DNA of 64,000 bases from Thalassospira sp. (GTDB lineage Bacteria; Pseudomonadota; Alphaproteobacteria; Rhodospirillales; Thalassospiraceae). The notes beneath the pieces were generated by a model, which searched no databases, was not told the DNA's origin, and was given only the letters and a program-made list of their open reading frames with translations. A program made the translations under genes and the position numbers. This document shows positions 8,637-17,471 of this stretch, piece after piece (positions within the stretch are counted from its first letter, which is position 1; each line of letters begins with the position of its first letter). The DNA lies in contig NZ_PAQR01000034.1 of assembly GCF_002709775.1 (NCBI RefSeq), forward strand, positions 62,001 to 126,000. The letters are read 5' to 3'.

Positions 8637-9710
8637 ATGACCGCCTCTAACGGCCTTACCTATAAGGACTCCGGTGTCGATATCGATGCCGGGAACGACC
8701 TTGTCGAACGAATCAAACCGCTTGCAAAAGCAACCACGCGTTCCGGTGTTGCCGGCGGTCTTGGCGGTTTCGGTGCCCTTTTTGACCTGAAGGCCGCCGG
8801 ATATAACGATCCGGTTCTGGTATCCTGCACCGATGGTGTCGGCACCAAGCTGAAAGTCGCCTTCCTGGCCGACAAGCACGACACGGTCGGCATCGACCTT
8901 GTCGCCATGAGCGTCAATGACCTCGTCGTTCAGGGCGCAGAACCGCTTCTGTTCCTCGATTACTTCGCAACCGGCAAGCTGTCGGTTGATAACGCCGCAA
9001 GCGTTGTCGCCGGCATTGCCGAGGGCTGCAAACAGGCTGGCTGTGCACTGATCGGTGGCGAAACCGCCGAAATGCCGGGCATGTATGCCGATGGCGAATA
9101 CGACCTTGCCGGTTTTGCAGTTGGTGCTGCCGAACGCGGTGAACTGCTTGATGGCGCCAACCTTGAAGAAGGCGACGTCATTCTGGGTCTTGCCTCCAGC
9201 GGTGTGCATTCCAACGGCTATTCGCTGGTCCGCAAGGTTGTCGAGACCGCCGGTCTTGAATATTCCGACGAAGCCCCCTTCGCACCGGGCAAAACCGTTG
9301 GCGAAGCGCTGCTTGAGCCGACCAAGGTTTATGTCAAAAGCTGCCTCGCTGCCCACAAGGCCGGTCTGGTCAAGGCGCTTGCCCACATCACCGGTGGCGG
9401 CCTGACGGAAAACGTTCCGCGCGTTCTGCCGGAAAACCTGACCGCTGTCTTTGATGCCAGCTGCTGGGAATACCTGCCGGTCTTTAAATGGCTGTCGAAA
9501 CAGGGCGGCATTCCGGCGATGGAAATGGCCCGCACCTTTAACTGCGGCATTGGCATGTGCGTCGTTGTTCCGGCCGACAAGGCGGACGCGGCCGAAGCCA
9601 TCCTGCGTGAAAACGGCGAAACCGTTAGCCAAATCGGCGTGATCGGCCCGCGTGCTGGTGACGGCCCGCAGGTCGTGATCAAAAACATGGCCCGTACATG
9701 GGACAAGTAA
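8637..9710 (+). CDS. purM: Phosphoribosylformylglycinamidine cyclo-ligase (AIR synthase)
   Basis: A 357-residue enzyme of purine synthesis that converts FGAM and ATP to AIR. Landmarks are '[19 protein letters not shown]', the Gly-rich '[12 protein letters not shown]', '[10 protein letters not shown]', '[11 protein letters not shown]' and '[16 protein letters not shown]'. The ATG at 8637 ([13 protein letters not shown]) is used because it matches the family start; upstream in-frame codons give an atypical N-terminus. purN overlaps its 3' end by 13 bases, so the two are translationally coupled. Confidence 0.96.
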   Translation: MTASNGLTYKDSGVDIDAGNDLVERIKPLAKATTRSGVAGGLGGFGALFDLKAAGYNDPVLVSCTDGVGTKLKVAFLADKHDTVGIDLVAMSVNDLVVQGAEPLLFLDYFATGKLSVDNAASVVAGIAEGCKQAGCALIGGETAEMPGMYADGEYDLAGFAVGAAERGELLDGANLEEGDVILGLASSGVHSNGYSLVRKVVETAGLEYSDEAPFAPGKTVGEALLEPTKVYVKSCLAAHKAGLVKALAHITGGGLTENVPRVLPENLTAVFDASCWEYLPVFKWLSKQGGIPAMEMARTFNCGIGMCVVVPADKADAAEAILRENGETVSQIGVIGPRAGDGPQVVIKNMARTWDK

Positions 9711-10372
9711 AGAAGCTGAAGCTCGCCGTTCTGATTTCAGGCGGCGGGTCCAACCTGCAAGCCATCATTGATGCCTGCAACACCCCCGGCTACCCGGCAG
9801 AAATCGTGCTGGTCTTCTCCAACCAGCTTGACGCCGGCGGACTTGAACGCGGCCGTAAGGCCGGCATCCGGGCTGAAGCCATCTCGCACAAGGGCTATCC
9901 CGGCGGCCGCGAAGCCTATGATGATGCCGTAAGTGCGCTCATCGAGGAAAGCGGAGCCGATCTTGTCGTACTGGCAGGTTATCTGCGCCTGGTCAGTGAA
10001 AGCTTCGTCACCCGCTGGAAAGACAAGCTGATCAACATCCACCCGTCGCTTCTGCCAAGCTTCAAGGGCTTGGGTGTGCATCAGGCGGCCCTTGATGCCG
10101 GTGTGAAGTTCGCCGGCTGCACCGTGCATTACGTCGTGCCCGAAGTCGATAGCGGCCCGATCATTGCCCAGGCCGTCGTTCCGGTCCAGCCCGGTGATGA
10201 TGCCGGCAAACTGGCCCAGCGTATCCTCAAACAGGAACACCGCGTCTACCCACAGGTCATCCGCTGGATCGCCGAAGGCCGCGTTTCGGTTGATGACAAG
10301 GGTATCGTCCCCGTGGCCGATGCGCCGCAAGCCGATTTCACCGAAATCAACCCGGCGCTTGAGCCCGGATGA
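9698..10372 (+). CDS. purN: Phosphoribosylglycinamide formyltransferase (GART)
   Basis: A 224-residue enzyme that formylates GAR with 10-formyl-THF. N-terminal '[17 protein letters not shown]' binds the phosphate. '[14 protein letters not shown]' carries the catalytic His of the N-H-D set, and '[16 protein letters not shown]' supplies the Asp. Its start lies inside purM (13-base overlap). A hairpin terminator follows at 10417. Confidence 0.96.
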   Translation: MGQVKKLKLAVLISGGGSNLQAIIDACNTPGYPAEIVLVFSNQLDAGGLERGRKAGIRAEAISHKGYPGGREAYDDAVSALIEESGADLVVLAGYLRLVSESFVTRWKDKLINIHPSLLPSFKGLGVHQAALDAGVKFAGCTVHYVVPEVDSGPIIAQAVVPVQPGDDAGKLAQRILKQEHRVYPQVIRWIAEGRVSVDDKGIVPVADAPQADFTEINPALEPG

Positions 10373-10416
10373 AAGAACCTTTGGCGCTGGCTGCGCAAGT
10401 TGCTTAACGCATGAAA

Positions 10417-10448
10417 CGGCGGGTCATCACACATGGCCCGCCTTTTTT
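10417..10448 (+). terminator. Terminator of purMN
   Basis: GGCGGG (10418-10423) pairs with CCCGCC (10437-10442), followed by six T residues. Confidence 0.75.
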
Positions 10449-10550
10449 GTGCTGTGCTGCCAGTTCGACAAAGCACGACCATATTCTCTGCGCATTCTGA
10501 TGCTGTGATGTGCTGCGTAAAAACGACCATCGCCAAAGAAAGCCGACATC

Positions 10551-10928
10551 ATGATGCGCAAATCCCCCGGCCTCATCACCGCCCTCGCCCTTTTGGTCTT
10601 TCTGCCGACCCACGCCATGGCCCAGGCCAACACCGAGGCCGATGGTGCGGACATGCAAACCGGTGACAAACACTGGCGGGCGCAAAAATGCGCGGTCTAT
10701 CAGGAAGTCCGCAGCGAAATGCTCGAAGAAATTCCGCGCGGCACACTCAGCCCGGAATTCGCCAAGGCCGAAGAAGACTATATCGACAATGGCTGCGCCG
10801 GGCGTGCCTATGCCTGCCCGAAATCCAAGACAGAGCTCGACTATGCCAACAAGATGTCGTTTGCGATGATGAGCCACGGGCTATCGGGCACCTTCCTGCC
10901 CTATGGCTGCAAATCAGGCATCCAGTAA
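10551..10928 (+). CDS. Small exported cysteine-containing protein, function unknown
   Basis: A 125-residue protein with a clear signal peptide (PGLITALALLVFLPTHAMAQ, cleavage near AMA-Q). The mature part of about 100 residues has four Cys (KCAVYQ, NGCAGR, YACPK, YGCKS), suggesting two disulfides in the periplasm. I recognise no family. It stands alone downstream of purMN. Confidence 0.65.
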   Translation: MMRKSPGLITALALLVFLPTHAMAQANTEADGADMQTGDKHWRAQKCAVYQEVRSEMLEEIPRGTLSPEFAKAEEDYIDNGCAGRAYACPKSKTELDYANKMSFAMMSHGLSGTFLPYGCKSGIQ

Positions 10929-11071
10929 GTCCCTGACCTCAAAGGCGAACCACCACAGATGTGAAGTCGGTCAAACGTCTAACATCTATGGTTAATCTGC
11001 TTCTTGCACTGCATCAACTTCGTGGATATACATTTGAACAATCCCAAAACAACCAATCCAAGGAGGCAAGT

Positions 11072-11200
11072 TTGCAGGGTAACGATTACGAACTCACCGA
11101 AACCCATGTCAGCATCTATCACGGCTACACGAACTTCGTGAAATGGGGCACCATCTCCATCATTGCCCTGCTGATCCTGATGGCGATCTTCCTTCTGTGA
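11072..11200 (+). CDS. aa3-type cytochrome c oxidase subunit IV (small membrane subunit), copy 1
   Basis: A 42-residue protein. An excellent AGGAGG (11061-11066) lies five bases before a TTG start, giving (M)QGNDYELTETHVSIYHGY and one membrane helix WGTISIIALLILMAIFLL. The 'HVSIYHGYTNFVKWGT' pattern matches PF07835, the small subunit IV of alphaproteobacterial aa3 oxidases. A longer frame from 10961 lacks a good start site. A paralogue lies at 12172. The oxidase core genes are not in the window. Confidence 0.82.
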   Translation: MQGNDYELTETHVSIYHGYTNFVKWGTISIIALLILMAIFLL

Positions 11201-11236
11201 TCTGCCAATTGGCATTGATCCGAAAAGCTAAAAGCT

Positions 11237-11266
11237 AAAAGCTGCCGTTTATCGGCAGCTTTTTTA
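11237..11266. terminator. Bidirectional terminator between coxIV copy 1 and the kinase-like gene
   Basis: AAAAGCTGCCG / CGGCAGCTTTT stem with a five-base loop and T run. It is preceded by two extra copies of AAAAGCT, so the minus strand also ends in a T-rich stretch. It separates two converging genes. Confidence 0.8.
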
Positions 11267-11269
11267 TGC

Positions 11270-11824
11270 TCAAAGCGTATCTGTCTGATGGGTAACAACG
11301 TTAAACCCCTCCTCCACGCCCGGCGGAACAAAGGCCGCATTGATCTGATGAAACTGCGCGTCGCTGGCGGCGAACTGATGGCTTCCCGCCCGGTTGCGCA
11401 CCCGAAGCCGGTTGATGCAAACATCATCTTCCAGATCGAGATAATGCAAAACATGATCGGCCCCGGCATCCTCAAACACACCGCGCATCCAGCGGCGCAG
11501 ACCAACCGTATTGGCCGGAAAATCGAGCACCACCGAGAGGCCTGCCCGCAGCAACATCGCCACATGCGGTCCCATCACAGAACGCAGCTTTTCTGAAAAC
11601 CGAACATAATCGGCAACCGAGCACATCTGATCGCCAAAAAGCGTTGATAACCACTCATCTTCCGCGATCAGAACCGTTCCGGGCTTGCGCGCCAGTTCGG
11701 CGGCAAGGGTTGATTTGCCCGCAGCAATCTTGCCACACAGCATATGCAGCGTGCCGGGCTTTGCACCGCCTGAAAGGACCGGCGGGCTTTGCGTCTGGTG
11801 TAATTGTGATAGGGGCTTGGTCAT
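11270..11824 (-). CDS. P-loop AAA-type ATPase / kinase-like protein
   Basis: A 184-residue protein with a Walker A 'MLCGKIAAGKSTLAAELA' near residue 30 and 'LSVVLDFPANTVGLRRWMRGVFEDAGADHVLHYLDL', a layout seen in small kinases of the zeta-toxin/chloramphenicol phosphotransferase-like superfamily. It is often annotated simply as an ATP-binding protein. The ATG at 11824 is preferred because GGGAGA lies about seven bases upstream. No antitoxin gene is adjacent. A candidate attenuator leader with a 21-residue frame lies upstream (11868-11979), so expression may be controlled by premature termination. The substrate is unknown. Confidence 0.7.
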   Translation of the reverse strand: MTKPLSQLHQTQSPPVLSGGAKPGTLHMLCGKIAAGKSTLAAELARKPGTVLIAEDEWLSTLFGDQMCSVADYVRFSEKLRSVMGPHVAMLLRAGLSVVLDFPANTVGLRRWMRGVFEDAGADHVLHYLDLEDDVCINRLRVRNRAGSHQFAASDAQFHQINAAFVPPGVEEGFNVVTHQTDTL

Positions 11825-11867
11825 CTCTGTCTCCCGTTCTGCTTTGGTCTGGCCGGGAGACAGCCAC

Positions 11868-11891
11868 AAAAAACCCGCCTCGCCGGCGGGT
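11868..11891 (-). terminator. Terminator hairpin in the leader of the kinase-like gene (candidate attenuator)
   Basis: On the minus strand ACCCGCC...GGCGGGT is followed by TTTTTT, 44 bases before the start codon of the gene at 11824. No minus-strand gene other than the 21-codon frame at 11914-11979 lies upstream for it to terminate, so it looks like a conditional terminator. An upstream hairpin (11916-11940) could pair alternatively with its 5' arm. Confidence 0.6.
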
Positions 11892-11913
11892 GGGTCAATT
11901 GGTCAAAACGTCG

Positions 11914-11979
11914 CTACCCCGCCACTCTATGAGAGGCGGTAAAAATGCGTACCAGTTGCTGGGTCAAAACGTTTTCCAT
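11914..11979 (-). CDS. Candidate 21-residue leader peptide
   Basis: An ATG at 11979 opens a 21-codon frame, MENVLTQQLVRIFTASHRVAG, whose last codons overlap a hairpin (ACCGCCTCTC with GAGTGGCGGGGT). The 3' arm of that hairpin can instead pair with the 5' arm of the terminator at 11868-11891. This is the 1-2/2-3/3-4 geometry of ribosome-controlled attenuation. The ribosome site is weak (GGGG three bases upstream) and no run of one amino acid stands out. Translation is unproven. Confidence 0.35.
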   Translation of the reverse strand: MENVLTQQLVRIFTASHRVAG

Positions 11980-12171
11980 GCCCCAAGAATGGCAGGCAGA
12001 GCCGCACTTGTCCAGCATGACGCGGCGCACAATCGGTTAAATAGATAAATATTATTCACCCTTGGGTTATTTACAGGTAATATTTTGCCATCGCCTTGAG
12101 CGACACCGGGCAACAAAACCAATCAGATAACCGGCCCGGTCAATCATGATCCGCAATCAGGGAGGAAACCC

Positions 12172-12309
12172 ATGCAAGGAAGTGATTATGACGAAGGCCT
12201 GGTGCACCACCACGAGGAAGGCTGGCACCACTGGACGAAATTCATGCTCTGGAGTGTGGTCTCCATCGGCGTTCTTCTGCTGCTGATGGCCGCATTCCTG
12301 ATCGACTAA
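12172..12309 (+). CDS. aa3-type cytochrome c oxidase subunit IV, copy 2
   Basis: A 45-residue protein: MQGSDYDEGLVHHHEEGWHHWTKFM, then one helix WSVVSIGVLLLLMAAFLI. GGAGG lies six bases before the ATG. It is a clear paralogue of the protein at 11072 (shared MQG.DY start, W/K before a single C-terminal helix) but richer in His. It is too short for ordinary ORF calling. Both copies flank the kinase-like gene. Confidence 0.82.
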   Translation: MQGSDYDEGLVHHHEEGWHHWTKFMLWSVVSIGVLLLLMAAFLID

Positions 12310-12340
12310 CACCCCAAACGCCCCATTCAACCTCATCCCG

Positions 12341-12379
12341 GACTGCCCGTTTTGCATGCCGCAACCGGGCAGTCTTTCT
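12341..12379 (+). terminator. Terminator of coxIV copy 2
   Basis: GACTGCCCG (12341-12349) pairs with CGGGCAGTC (12366-12374), followed by a T-rich tract. Confidence 0.75.
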
Positions 12380-12508
12380 GTTTGGCAGCCTTTGCCGTGC
12401 ACGCCAGAACATGAACGAGAACATTGAAAAGCACGCCCCCCGCCCCAACCTGATTGCTTAACGAGCCACCTGTTTTAGAACCGCTCGAAACTTTGTGGGG
12501 TGGAAAGC

Positions 12509-14560
12509 ATGCTAGACCGTCTTCGTATCAGCACCCGCCTGATGATGGCCTTTCTGGCCATGGCACTTGTCACAACGCTTACCGGGATATCCGGCATCGT
12601 TTTCACTTCAATGCTTGCCGATGAAAGTGAAACTGTTGCTGTCGACCTTGCCCCGCTTGGCGATGCCGCAATGGAAATCAAACTGACCGCGACCAACGCC
12701 CACCTCCTGCTTGAAGAAATCATGGGCGGTGATGGTGCCGAAGACATTGGCGAAGTCTGGGCGCTGCTCGATGAATCCCGCTGGTATGCGAACGCAATCC
12801 TCAATGGCGGCTCCAATGACGAGGGAACCTTCGTCGCCTCCCAAAGCCCGGCTGTGCGTGCCCAGATCGAAGAGGTGCTGGTTGCCCTTGATACCCTGAT
12901 CGCGGTTAGCGAACGCCGCTATTCCCGCATTGCCTCGAAAGAAGGCGTTGGCACCGGTGCTGATCAGGAATTCGACAGCCTCTATGAAAACCTTCAGGAA
13001 GGTCTGGCAAAGCTGCTGCCCCCGCTCCGTCAAAGTTACGATCCTGGCGCTCTTGCTGCGGTCGAGAATATCGGCGAAGCCCGTTATCGTCTCGCCAACG
13101 GCCATCTGTTCCTCGAAGAACTTCTCAGCGGTGACGAAGAGCTGACCTACGAAGGTGTCGCGCAAAACTTCACCGAAGCCCGCGACAGGATATCAGCGAT
13201 CAAAATTCCTGCCCTGTCTTCCCAGATCACCACATTGGCCAATGACATCAACACCCTGGCCAGCACGGCAAAAACCCGTGCTGACAACACCCTTGCCAAT
13301 CTGAGCGCCGATGAAAATGCCGATATCGAATTTGACGCAAGCTTTGAACGCTTTATCAGCCTCGCCGATGCCGCCGAAGAAATCGTCCATGATGATATGG
13401 ATGCCGGACTGGTCCTGATGGATGAACGGATCACCCTTTCAGAAGTCACCATGGTTGTGATCACCGTGGCCGGTTTTGCGCTGGCAATCATGTTCACAAT
13501 CGGTGCGCGGCGCGGCATCGTCCATCCGATCACCCGTCTTGCCGGTGATATGGACAAACTCGCCGGACGCGACATCAACGTCGATATTCCCTTTGTCGGC
13601 GCGCAAACAGAAATCGGCGACATGGCCCGATCGGTTCAGGTGTTCAAGGACAACATGATCGCATCCGATAAGATGACGGCGGAAAAGGAACAGGAACAAA
13701 AGGCCCGCGATGCTGCCAATGCCGCCCGGCTTGCATCCATCAAGCAGTTTGACGGGGAAATCAGCCGAATTCTTGGCACCGTCACAGGCTCCGTTGGCAC
13801 CGTCAACGATACGTCTGATACGCTTAACAAAACCGCAGATCGCAATGCCGCCATGGCAAGCGACGTTCATGACGCCTCCTCCGAAGCCAACCGCAACGTG
13901 CAAACCGTTGCCTCTGCGGCCGAAGAACTCAGCGCCTCGATCAATGAAATCAGAAGCCAGGTCGACCGGTCACTGGAAATTTCCGGCAGTGCCGTCTCAC
14001 AGGCCGAACATACCAATCAGTTGGTCGAAGGCTTGGCCGTCTCAGCCGCCAAAATCGGCGAGGTGCTTGGTCTTATTTCCGATATTGCCGAACAGACCAA
14101 CCTGCTGGCCCTCAATGCCACGATCGAGGCGGCGCGCGCTGGCGATGCTGGCAAGGGCTTTGCCGTGGTCGCAAGTGAGGTCAAAAACCTTGCCAATCAG
14201 ACCGGCAAGGCAACCGATGAAATTGGCGCACAGATCACCGGCATTCAGGACGCCACCAAACAATCGGTCGATGCCATCAAGGGCATTACCACCGTCATCT
14301 CCGATATGAGTGAAATCGCCTCTTCGATCGCTGCGGCCATCGAAGAACAGGGTGTCGCCACCGCCGAAATTGCCGCGCGCGTTCTTGATGCATCTGACGC
14401 CACCAGCAAGGCCGCCGATCAATCCGACAGCATCCAGTCGGCAGCAGAACAAAACCGCGCGCGTGCGGTTGATCTGGCAAAGGCAGCCCAGGAACTGGCG
14501 ACCGGCTCAAACGCACTGCGCAAATCGGTCGATAGCTTCCTTGAAGATGTCCGCACGTGA
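12509..14560 (+). CDS. Methyl-accepting chemotaxis protein
   Basis: A 683-residue chemoreceptor. TM1 is near residues 12-36. A large helical periplasmic domain covers about 37-310, and TM2 is near 313-333 (VTMVVITVAGFALAIMF). HAMP follows (HPITRLAGDMDKLAGRDINVDIP), then the signalling domain with the hairpin tip 'IAEQTNLLALNATIEAARAG' around 525-550. The C-terminus (DSFLEDVRT) has no CheR/CheB tether pentapeptide. The start is the ATG at 12509 after GGGGTGGA; the in-frame GTG three codons upstream is less likely. The ligand is unknown, and no che genes are in the window. Confidence 0.95.
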   Translation: MLDRLRISTRLMMAFLAMALVTTLTGISGIVFTSMLADESETVAVDLAPLGDAAMEIKLTATNAHLLLEEIMGGDGAEDIGEVWALLDESRWYANAILNGGSNDEGTFVASQSPAVRAQIEEVLVALDTLIAVSERRYSRIASKEGVGTGADQEFDSLYENLQEGLAKLLPPLRQSYDPGALAAVENIGEARYRLANGHLFLEELLSGDEELTYEGVAQNFTEARDRISAIKIPALSSQITTLANDINTLASTAKTRADNTLANLSADENADIEFDASFERFISLADAAEEIVHDDMDAGLVLMDERITLSEVTMVVITVAGFALAIMFTIGARRGIVHPITRLAGDMDKLAGRDINVDIPFVGAQTEIGDMARSVQVFKDNMIASDKMTAEKEQEQKARDAANAARLASIKQFDGEISRILGTVTGSVGTVNDTSDTLNKTADRNAAMASDVHDASSEANRNVQTVASAAEELSASINEIRSQVDRSLEISGSAVSQAEHTNQLVEGLAVSAAKIGEVLGLISDIAEQTNLLALNATIEAARAGDAGKGFAVVASEVKNLANQTGKATDEIGAQITGIQDATKQSVDAIKGITTVISDMSEIASSIAAAIEEQGVATAEIAARVLDASDATSKAADQSDSIQSAAEQNRARAVDLAKAAQELATGSNALRKSVDSFLEDVRT

Positions 14561-14589
14561 TCAACGGACACACTGACCATCACGCAAAC

Positions 14590-14621
14590 AAAAAACGCCC
14601 CGCAATGTGCGGGGCGTTTTT
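14590..14621. terminator. Bidirectional terminator between MCP and ndk
   Basis: AAAACGCCCCGC / GCGGGGCGTTTT, a 12-bp stem flanked by A and T runs, between converging genes. Confidence 0.85.
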
Positions 14622-14657
14622 GCATCCGGAAGAACCGGAGAATTCTGTATTCTAGGC

Positions 14658-15080
14658 TTAGCCGACGATTTCGGTCTGAGCGAAGAAGTATGCAATTTCG
14701 ATTGCAGCATTTTCGAGCGAGTCCGAACCGTGGACCGAGTTCGCTTCGATGGATTCTGCAAACTGTTTGCGGATCGTGCCTTCCTCGGCGTTCGCCGGGT
14801 TGGTTGCGCCCATTACTTCGCGGTACTTAACGACGGCATCTTCGCCTTCGAGAACCTGGACAACAACCGGGCCAGAGACCATGAAGTCTACCAGCTCGCC
14901 AAAGAACGAACGTTCTTTGTGAACTGCATAGAAACCTTCAGCCTGAGCGCGGGTCAGAGCGACGCGCTTCTGTGCGACAATGCGCAGGCCAGCTTCTTCG
15001 ATGACGGCGTTGATTTTGCCAGTCAGGTTGCGGCGCGTTGCGTCCGGCTTGATGATCGAAAGAGTGCGTTCGACAGCCAT
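14658..15080 (-). CDS. ndk: Nucleoside diphosphate kinase
   Basis: A 140-residue enzyme, the normal family length, that transfers phosphate from NTPs to NDPs through a phospho-His. '[15 protein letters not shown]' is the N-terminal signature and '[20 protein letters not shown]' contains the active-site His (HGSDS). The ATG at 15080 has AGGTGA upstream and gives the usual [14 protein letters not shown] start. Confidence 0.97.
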   Translation of the reverse strand: MAVERTLSIIKPDATRRNLTGKINAVIEEAGLRIVAQKRVALTRAQAEGFYAVHKERSFFGELVDFMVSGPVVVQVLEGEDAVVKYREVMGATNPANAEEGTIRKQFAESIEANSVHGSDSLENAAIEIAYFFAQTEIVG

Positions 15081-15498
15081 TGGTTTCACCTAAGCTTTGT
15101 AAAAATTCGTTACCCCCAAAGAGGACCCCGTAAGGCCCCCCGAGCACAAAGGGCCTGCGGAAGATAAAGGCGGTACCAAAGACCGCCCTTATCATCCACA
15201 GACCCGAAGGTTGGCGCTATATAAACGGGGTTGGATCGCAACGCAACACATAGTTCTACCGCTGCAAAGCAGACCTGCAGCCGTTGCATTCACCCGTTTC
15301 GCCTGCAAAATGTCGCCAAAAGGCATGAAACTGCGGTTCCCGGCTGTTTTCGCACCGTCCTGTCATCGAAATCACAGCTGCGATGACAATTTGAAGAATC
15401 CTTGCGTCAAACACGCTCCTGCCCTATTGAAAGCACAGAAATCCTTGCGATTCCCCCGATAATGCCCCGAAAACGACCCGATACCGGCGAAAGAGAAC
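15081..15498. other. Divergent ndk / ABC-F promoter region
   Basis: About 420 non-coding bases between divergent starts. Small GC-rich inverted repeats occur (for example GGCGGT...ACCGCC near 15170-15187). I see no clear riboswitch, repeat family or coding frame. Confidence 0.4.
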
Positions 15499-17391
15499 AT
15501 GCTGCAAATTACCGATCTGACCTACCGCATTGGCGGCCGTGTCATTCTTGATCAGGTCAACCTGACCATCCCGGACGGGCACAAAGTCGGCCTGATTGGC
15601 CGTAATGGCGCGGGGAAATCGACACTGCTTAAACTGATCTCGGGCGAATTGCCGGGCGATGGCGGCGATATCCGCATGTCCAAACGCGCGCGCATGGGTG
15701 TCGTCGCACAGGAAGCCCCGGCGGGTGAACGCTCGCTGATTGAAACCGTTCTCGCAGCCGATACCGAACGCGCAAGCTTGCTTGAAGAAGCCGAAACCAC
15801 CACCGACCCGCACCGCATTGCCGAGGTCCACACACGTCTGGCAGATATCGACGCCCACACGGCCGAAGCCCGCGCGGCCTCGATCCTTTCGGGCCTTGGT
15901 TTTGATGCTGATGCCCAGCAACGCCCGTGCGATGATTTCTCGGGTGGCTGGCGCATGCGTGTGGCGCTTGCCGCGACGCTGTTCCTGCGCCCGGATCTGC
16001 TGCTGCTCGATGAGCCGACCAACCACCTTGATCTTGAAGCCACCATCTGGCTTGAAAACTATCTGATCAACTATCCCGGCACGATCATCCTGATCAGTCA
16101 CGATCGCGATCTTCTCAACCGGGTGGTCAAATCGATTGCCCATCTGCATGACGGCACGGTCACGCTTTATGGTGGCAATTACGACAAATTCGCCAAGACA
16201 CGCCGCGAACAGATGGAACTGGCCTCCAAGCATTACGAAAAGCAGATCGCCCAGCAAAAGCATCTGCAATCCTTCATCGACCGCTTCCGTGCGAAGGCCA
16301 GCAAGGCCAAGCAGGCGCAAAGTCGCGTCAAGATGCTTGAAAAAATGGGCCCGGCCATCCCGGTGGTCGAGGATCGCGGCATTACCTTTGACTTCCCAAG
16401 CCCCAAGGAACTGCCGCCACCCCTGATCAATATCCATGATGGCGACGTCGGCTACGAGGAAGGCAAACCGATCCTGCGCAATATCAGCCTGCGCATCGAC
16501 ATGGATGACCGCATCGCCCTTCTCGGGGCCAACGGTAACGGTAAGTCGACACTGGCAAAGCTGCTGTCGGACCGCCTGAAACTGATGTCGGGTGAAAAGG
16601 CCGCATCAAGCAAACTGCGCATCGGCTATTTTGCGCAGCACCAGACGGACGAGCTGCGCGGTGATGAAACGCCCTATCAGCATATGGCGTCCCTCATGCC
16701 CAACGTCATCGAAAGCAAGGTCCGCGCTCAACTCGGCCGCTTTGCCTTTGAAGGCCAGAAAGGCGACACCAAGGTCAAGGACCTCTCGGGTGGTGAAAAG
16801 GCGCGCCTGCTGTTTGCCCTGATGACGCTCGATGCCCCGCATATGCTCATCCTCGATGAGCCGACCAACCACCTTGATATCGACAGCCGCGATGCGCTCA
16901 ACCATGCGCTCAATGCCTATGAGGGTGCGGTGATCATCATCAGCCACGATCCCTATCTGATCGAAGCCTGTGCGGATCGTCTGGTTCTGGTGGCAGATGG
17001 CACGGTCAAGGCGTTTGACGGCGACGTTGCCGAATACCGCCAGTATCTTCTCGATCGTGCACGCATGGAACGCCGCGCGAATAAGGGCGACGACGCAGGC
17101 AAACCCGCCAAACGCGACCGCAAGGCCGAACGCCAGCAGGCGGCTGAGAAACGTAAAGTCGCCGCCCCGGTCAAACGCGAAATCGAAAAGCTTGAAAAAC
17201 AGATGGAAAAGCTTTCCGAACGCAAAGCCGCAATCGAAGAAAAAATGGCCGACCCGACCCTTTACGAAGACGCCAACGCCCAAAAACTCTCCGACATCCA
17301 GCTCGAACTCGGCAAACTCGAAAACGACCTTGCCATGATCGAACAGAAATGGATGGACAAGCAGGAAGAATATGACGCGATGGTGGCGTAA
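15499..17391 (+). CDS. ABC-F family ATPase (ribosome-associated)
   Basis: A 630-residue soluble protein with two ABC domains and no membrane segments. NBD1 has 'GLIGRNGAGKSTLLKL', signature 'FSGGWRMRVALAATLF' and 'LLLDEPTNHLDLEATIWLE'. NBD2 has 'ALLGANGNGKSTLAKL', 'LSGGEKARLLFALMTL' and 'LILDEPTNHLDIDSRDAL'. The charged linker between them ('KHYEKQIAQQKHLQSFIDRFRAKASKAKQAQ') is the P-site-tRNA-interaction region. The C-terminal 90 residues are a Lys/Glu coiled coil, as in YheS/Uup-like members. The acquired Argonaute island begins immediately downstream. Confidence 0.93.
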   Translation: MLQITDLTYRIGGRVILDQVNLTIPDGHKVGLIGRNGAGKSTLLKLISGELPGDGGDIRMSKRARMGVVAQEAPAGERSLIETVLAADTERASLLEEAETTTDPHRIAEVHTRLADIDAHTAEARAASILSGLGFDADAQQRPCDDFSGGWRMRVALAATLFLRPDLLLLDEPTNHLDLEATIWLENYLINYPGTIILISHDRDLLNRVVKSIAHLHDGTVTLYGGNYDKFAKTRREQMELASKHYEKQIAQQKHLQSFIDRFRAKASKAKQAQSRVKMLEKMGPAIPVVEDRGITFDFPSPKELPPPLINIHDGDVGYEEGKPILRNISLRIDMDDRIALLGANGNGKSTLAKLLSDRLKLMSGEKAASSKLRIGYFAQHQTDELRGDETPYQHMASLMPNVIESKVRAQLGRFAFEGQKGDTKVKDLSGGEKARLLFALMTLDAPHMLILDEPTNHLDIDSRDALNHALNAYEGAVIIISHDPYLIEACADRLVLVADGTVKAFDGDVAEYRQYLLDRARMERRANKGDDAGKPAKRDRKAERQQAAEKRKVAAPVKREIEKLEKQMEKLSERKAAIEEKMADPTLYEDANAQKLSDIQLELGKLENDLAMIEQKWMDKQEEYDAMVA

Positions 17392-17471
17392 AAGCCTATG
17401 TCTTGTATGGTTAAGCTATGCTTTCTGTAGGTAGTAAGTTGAAAGCAAGCTCAAGCCCGAACGTTCAATAC

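Noticed and set aside
8514..9632. 372-codon minus-strand frame opposite purM.
   Set aside because: It is a complete shadow of purM in GC-rich DNA, with no recognisable motif.
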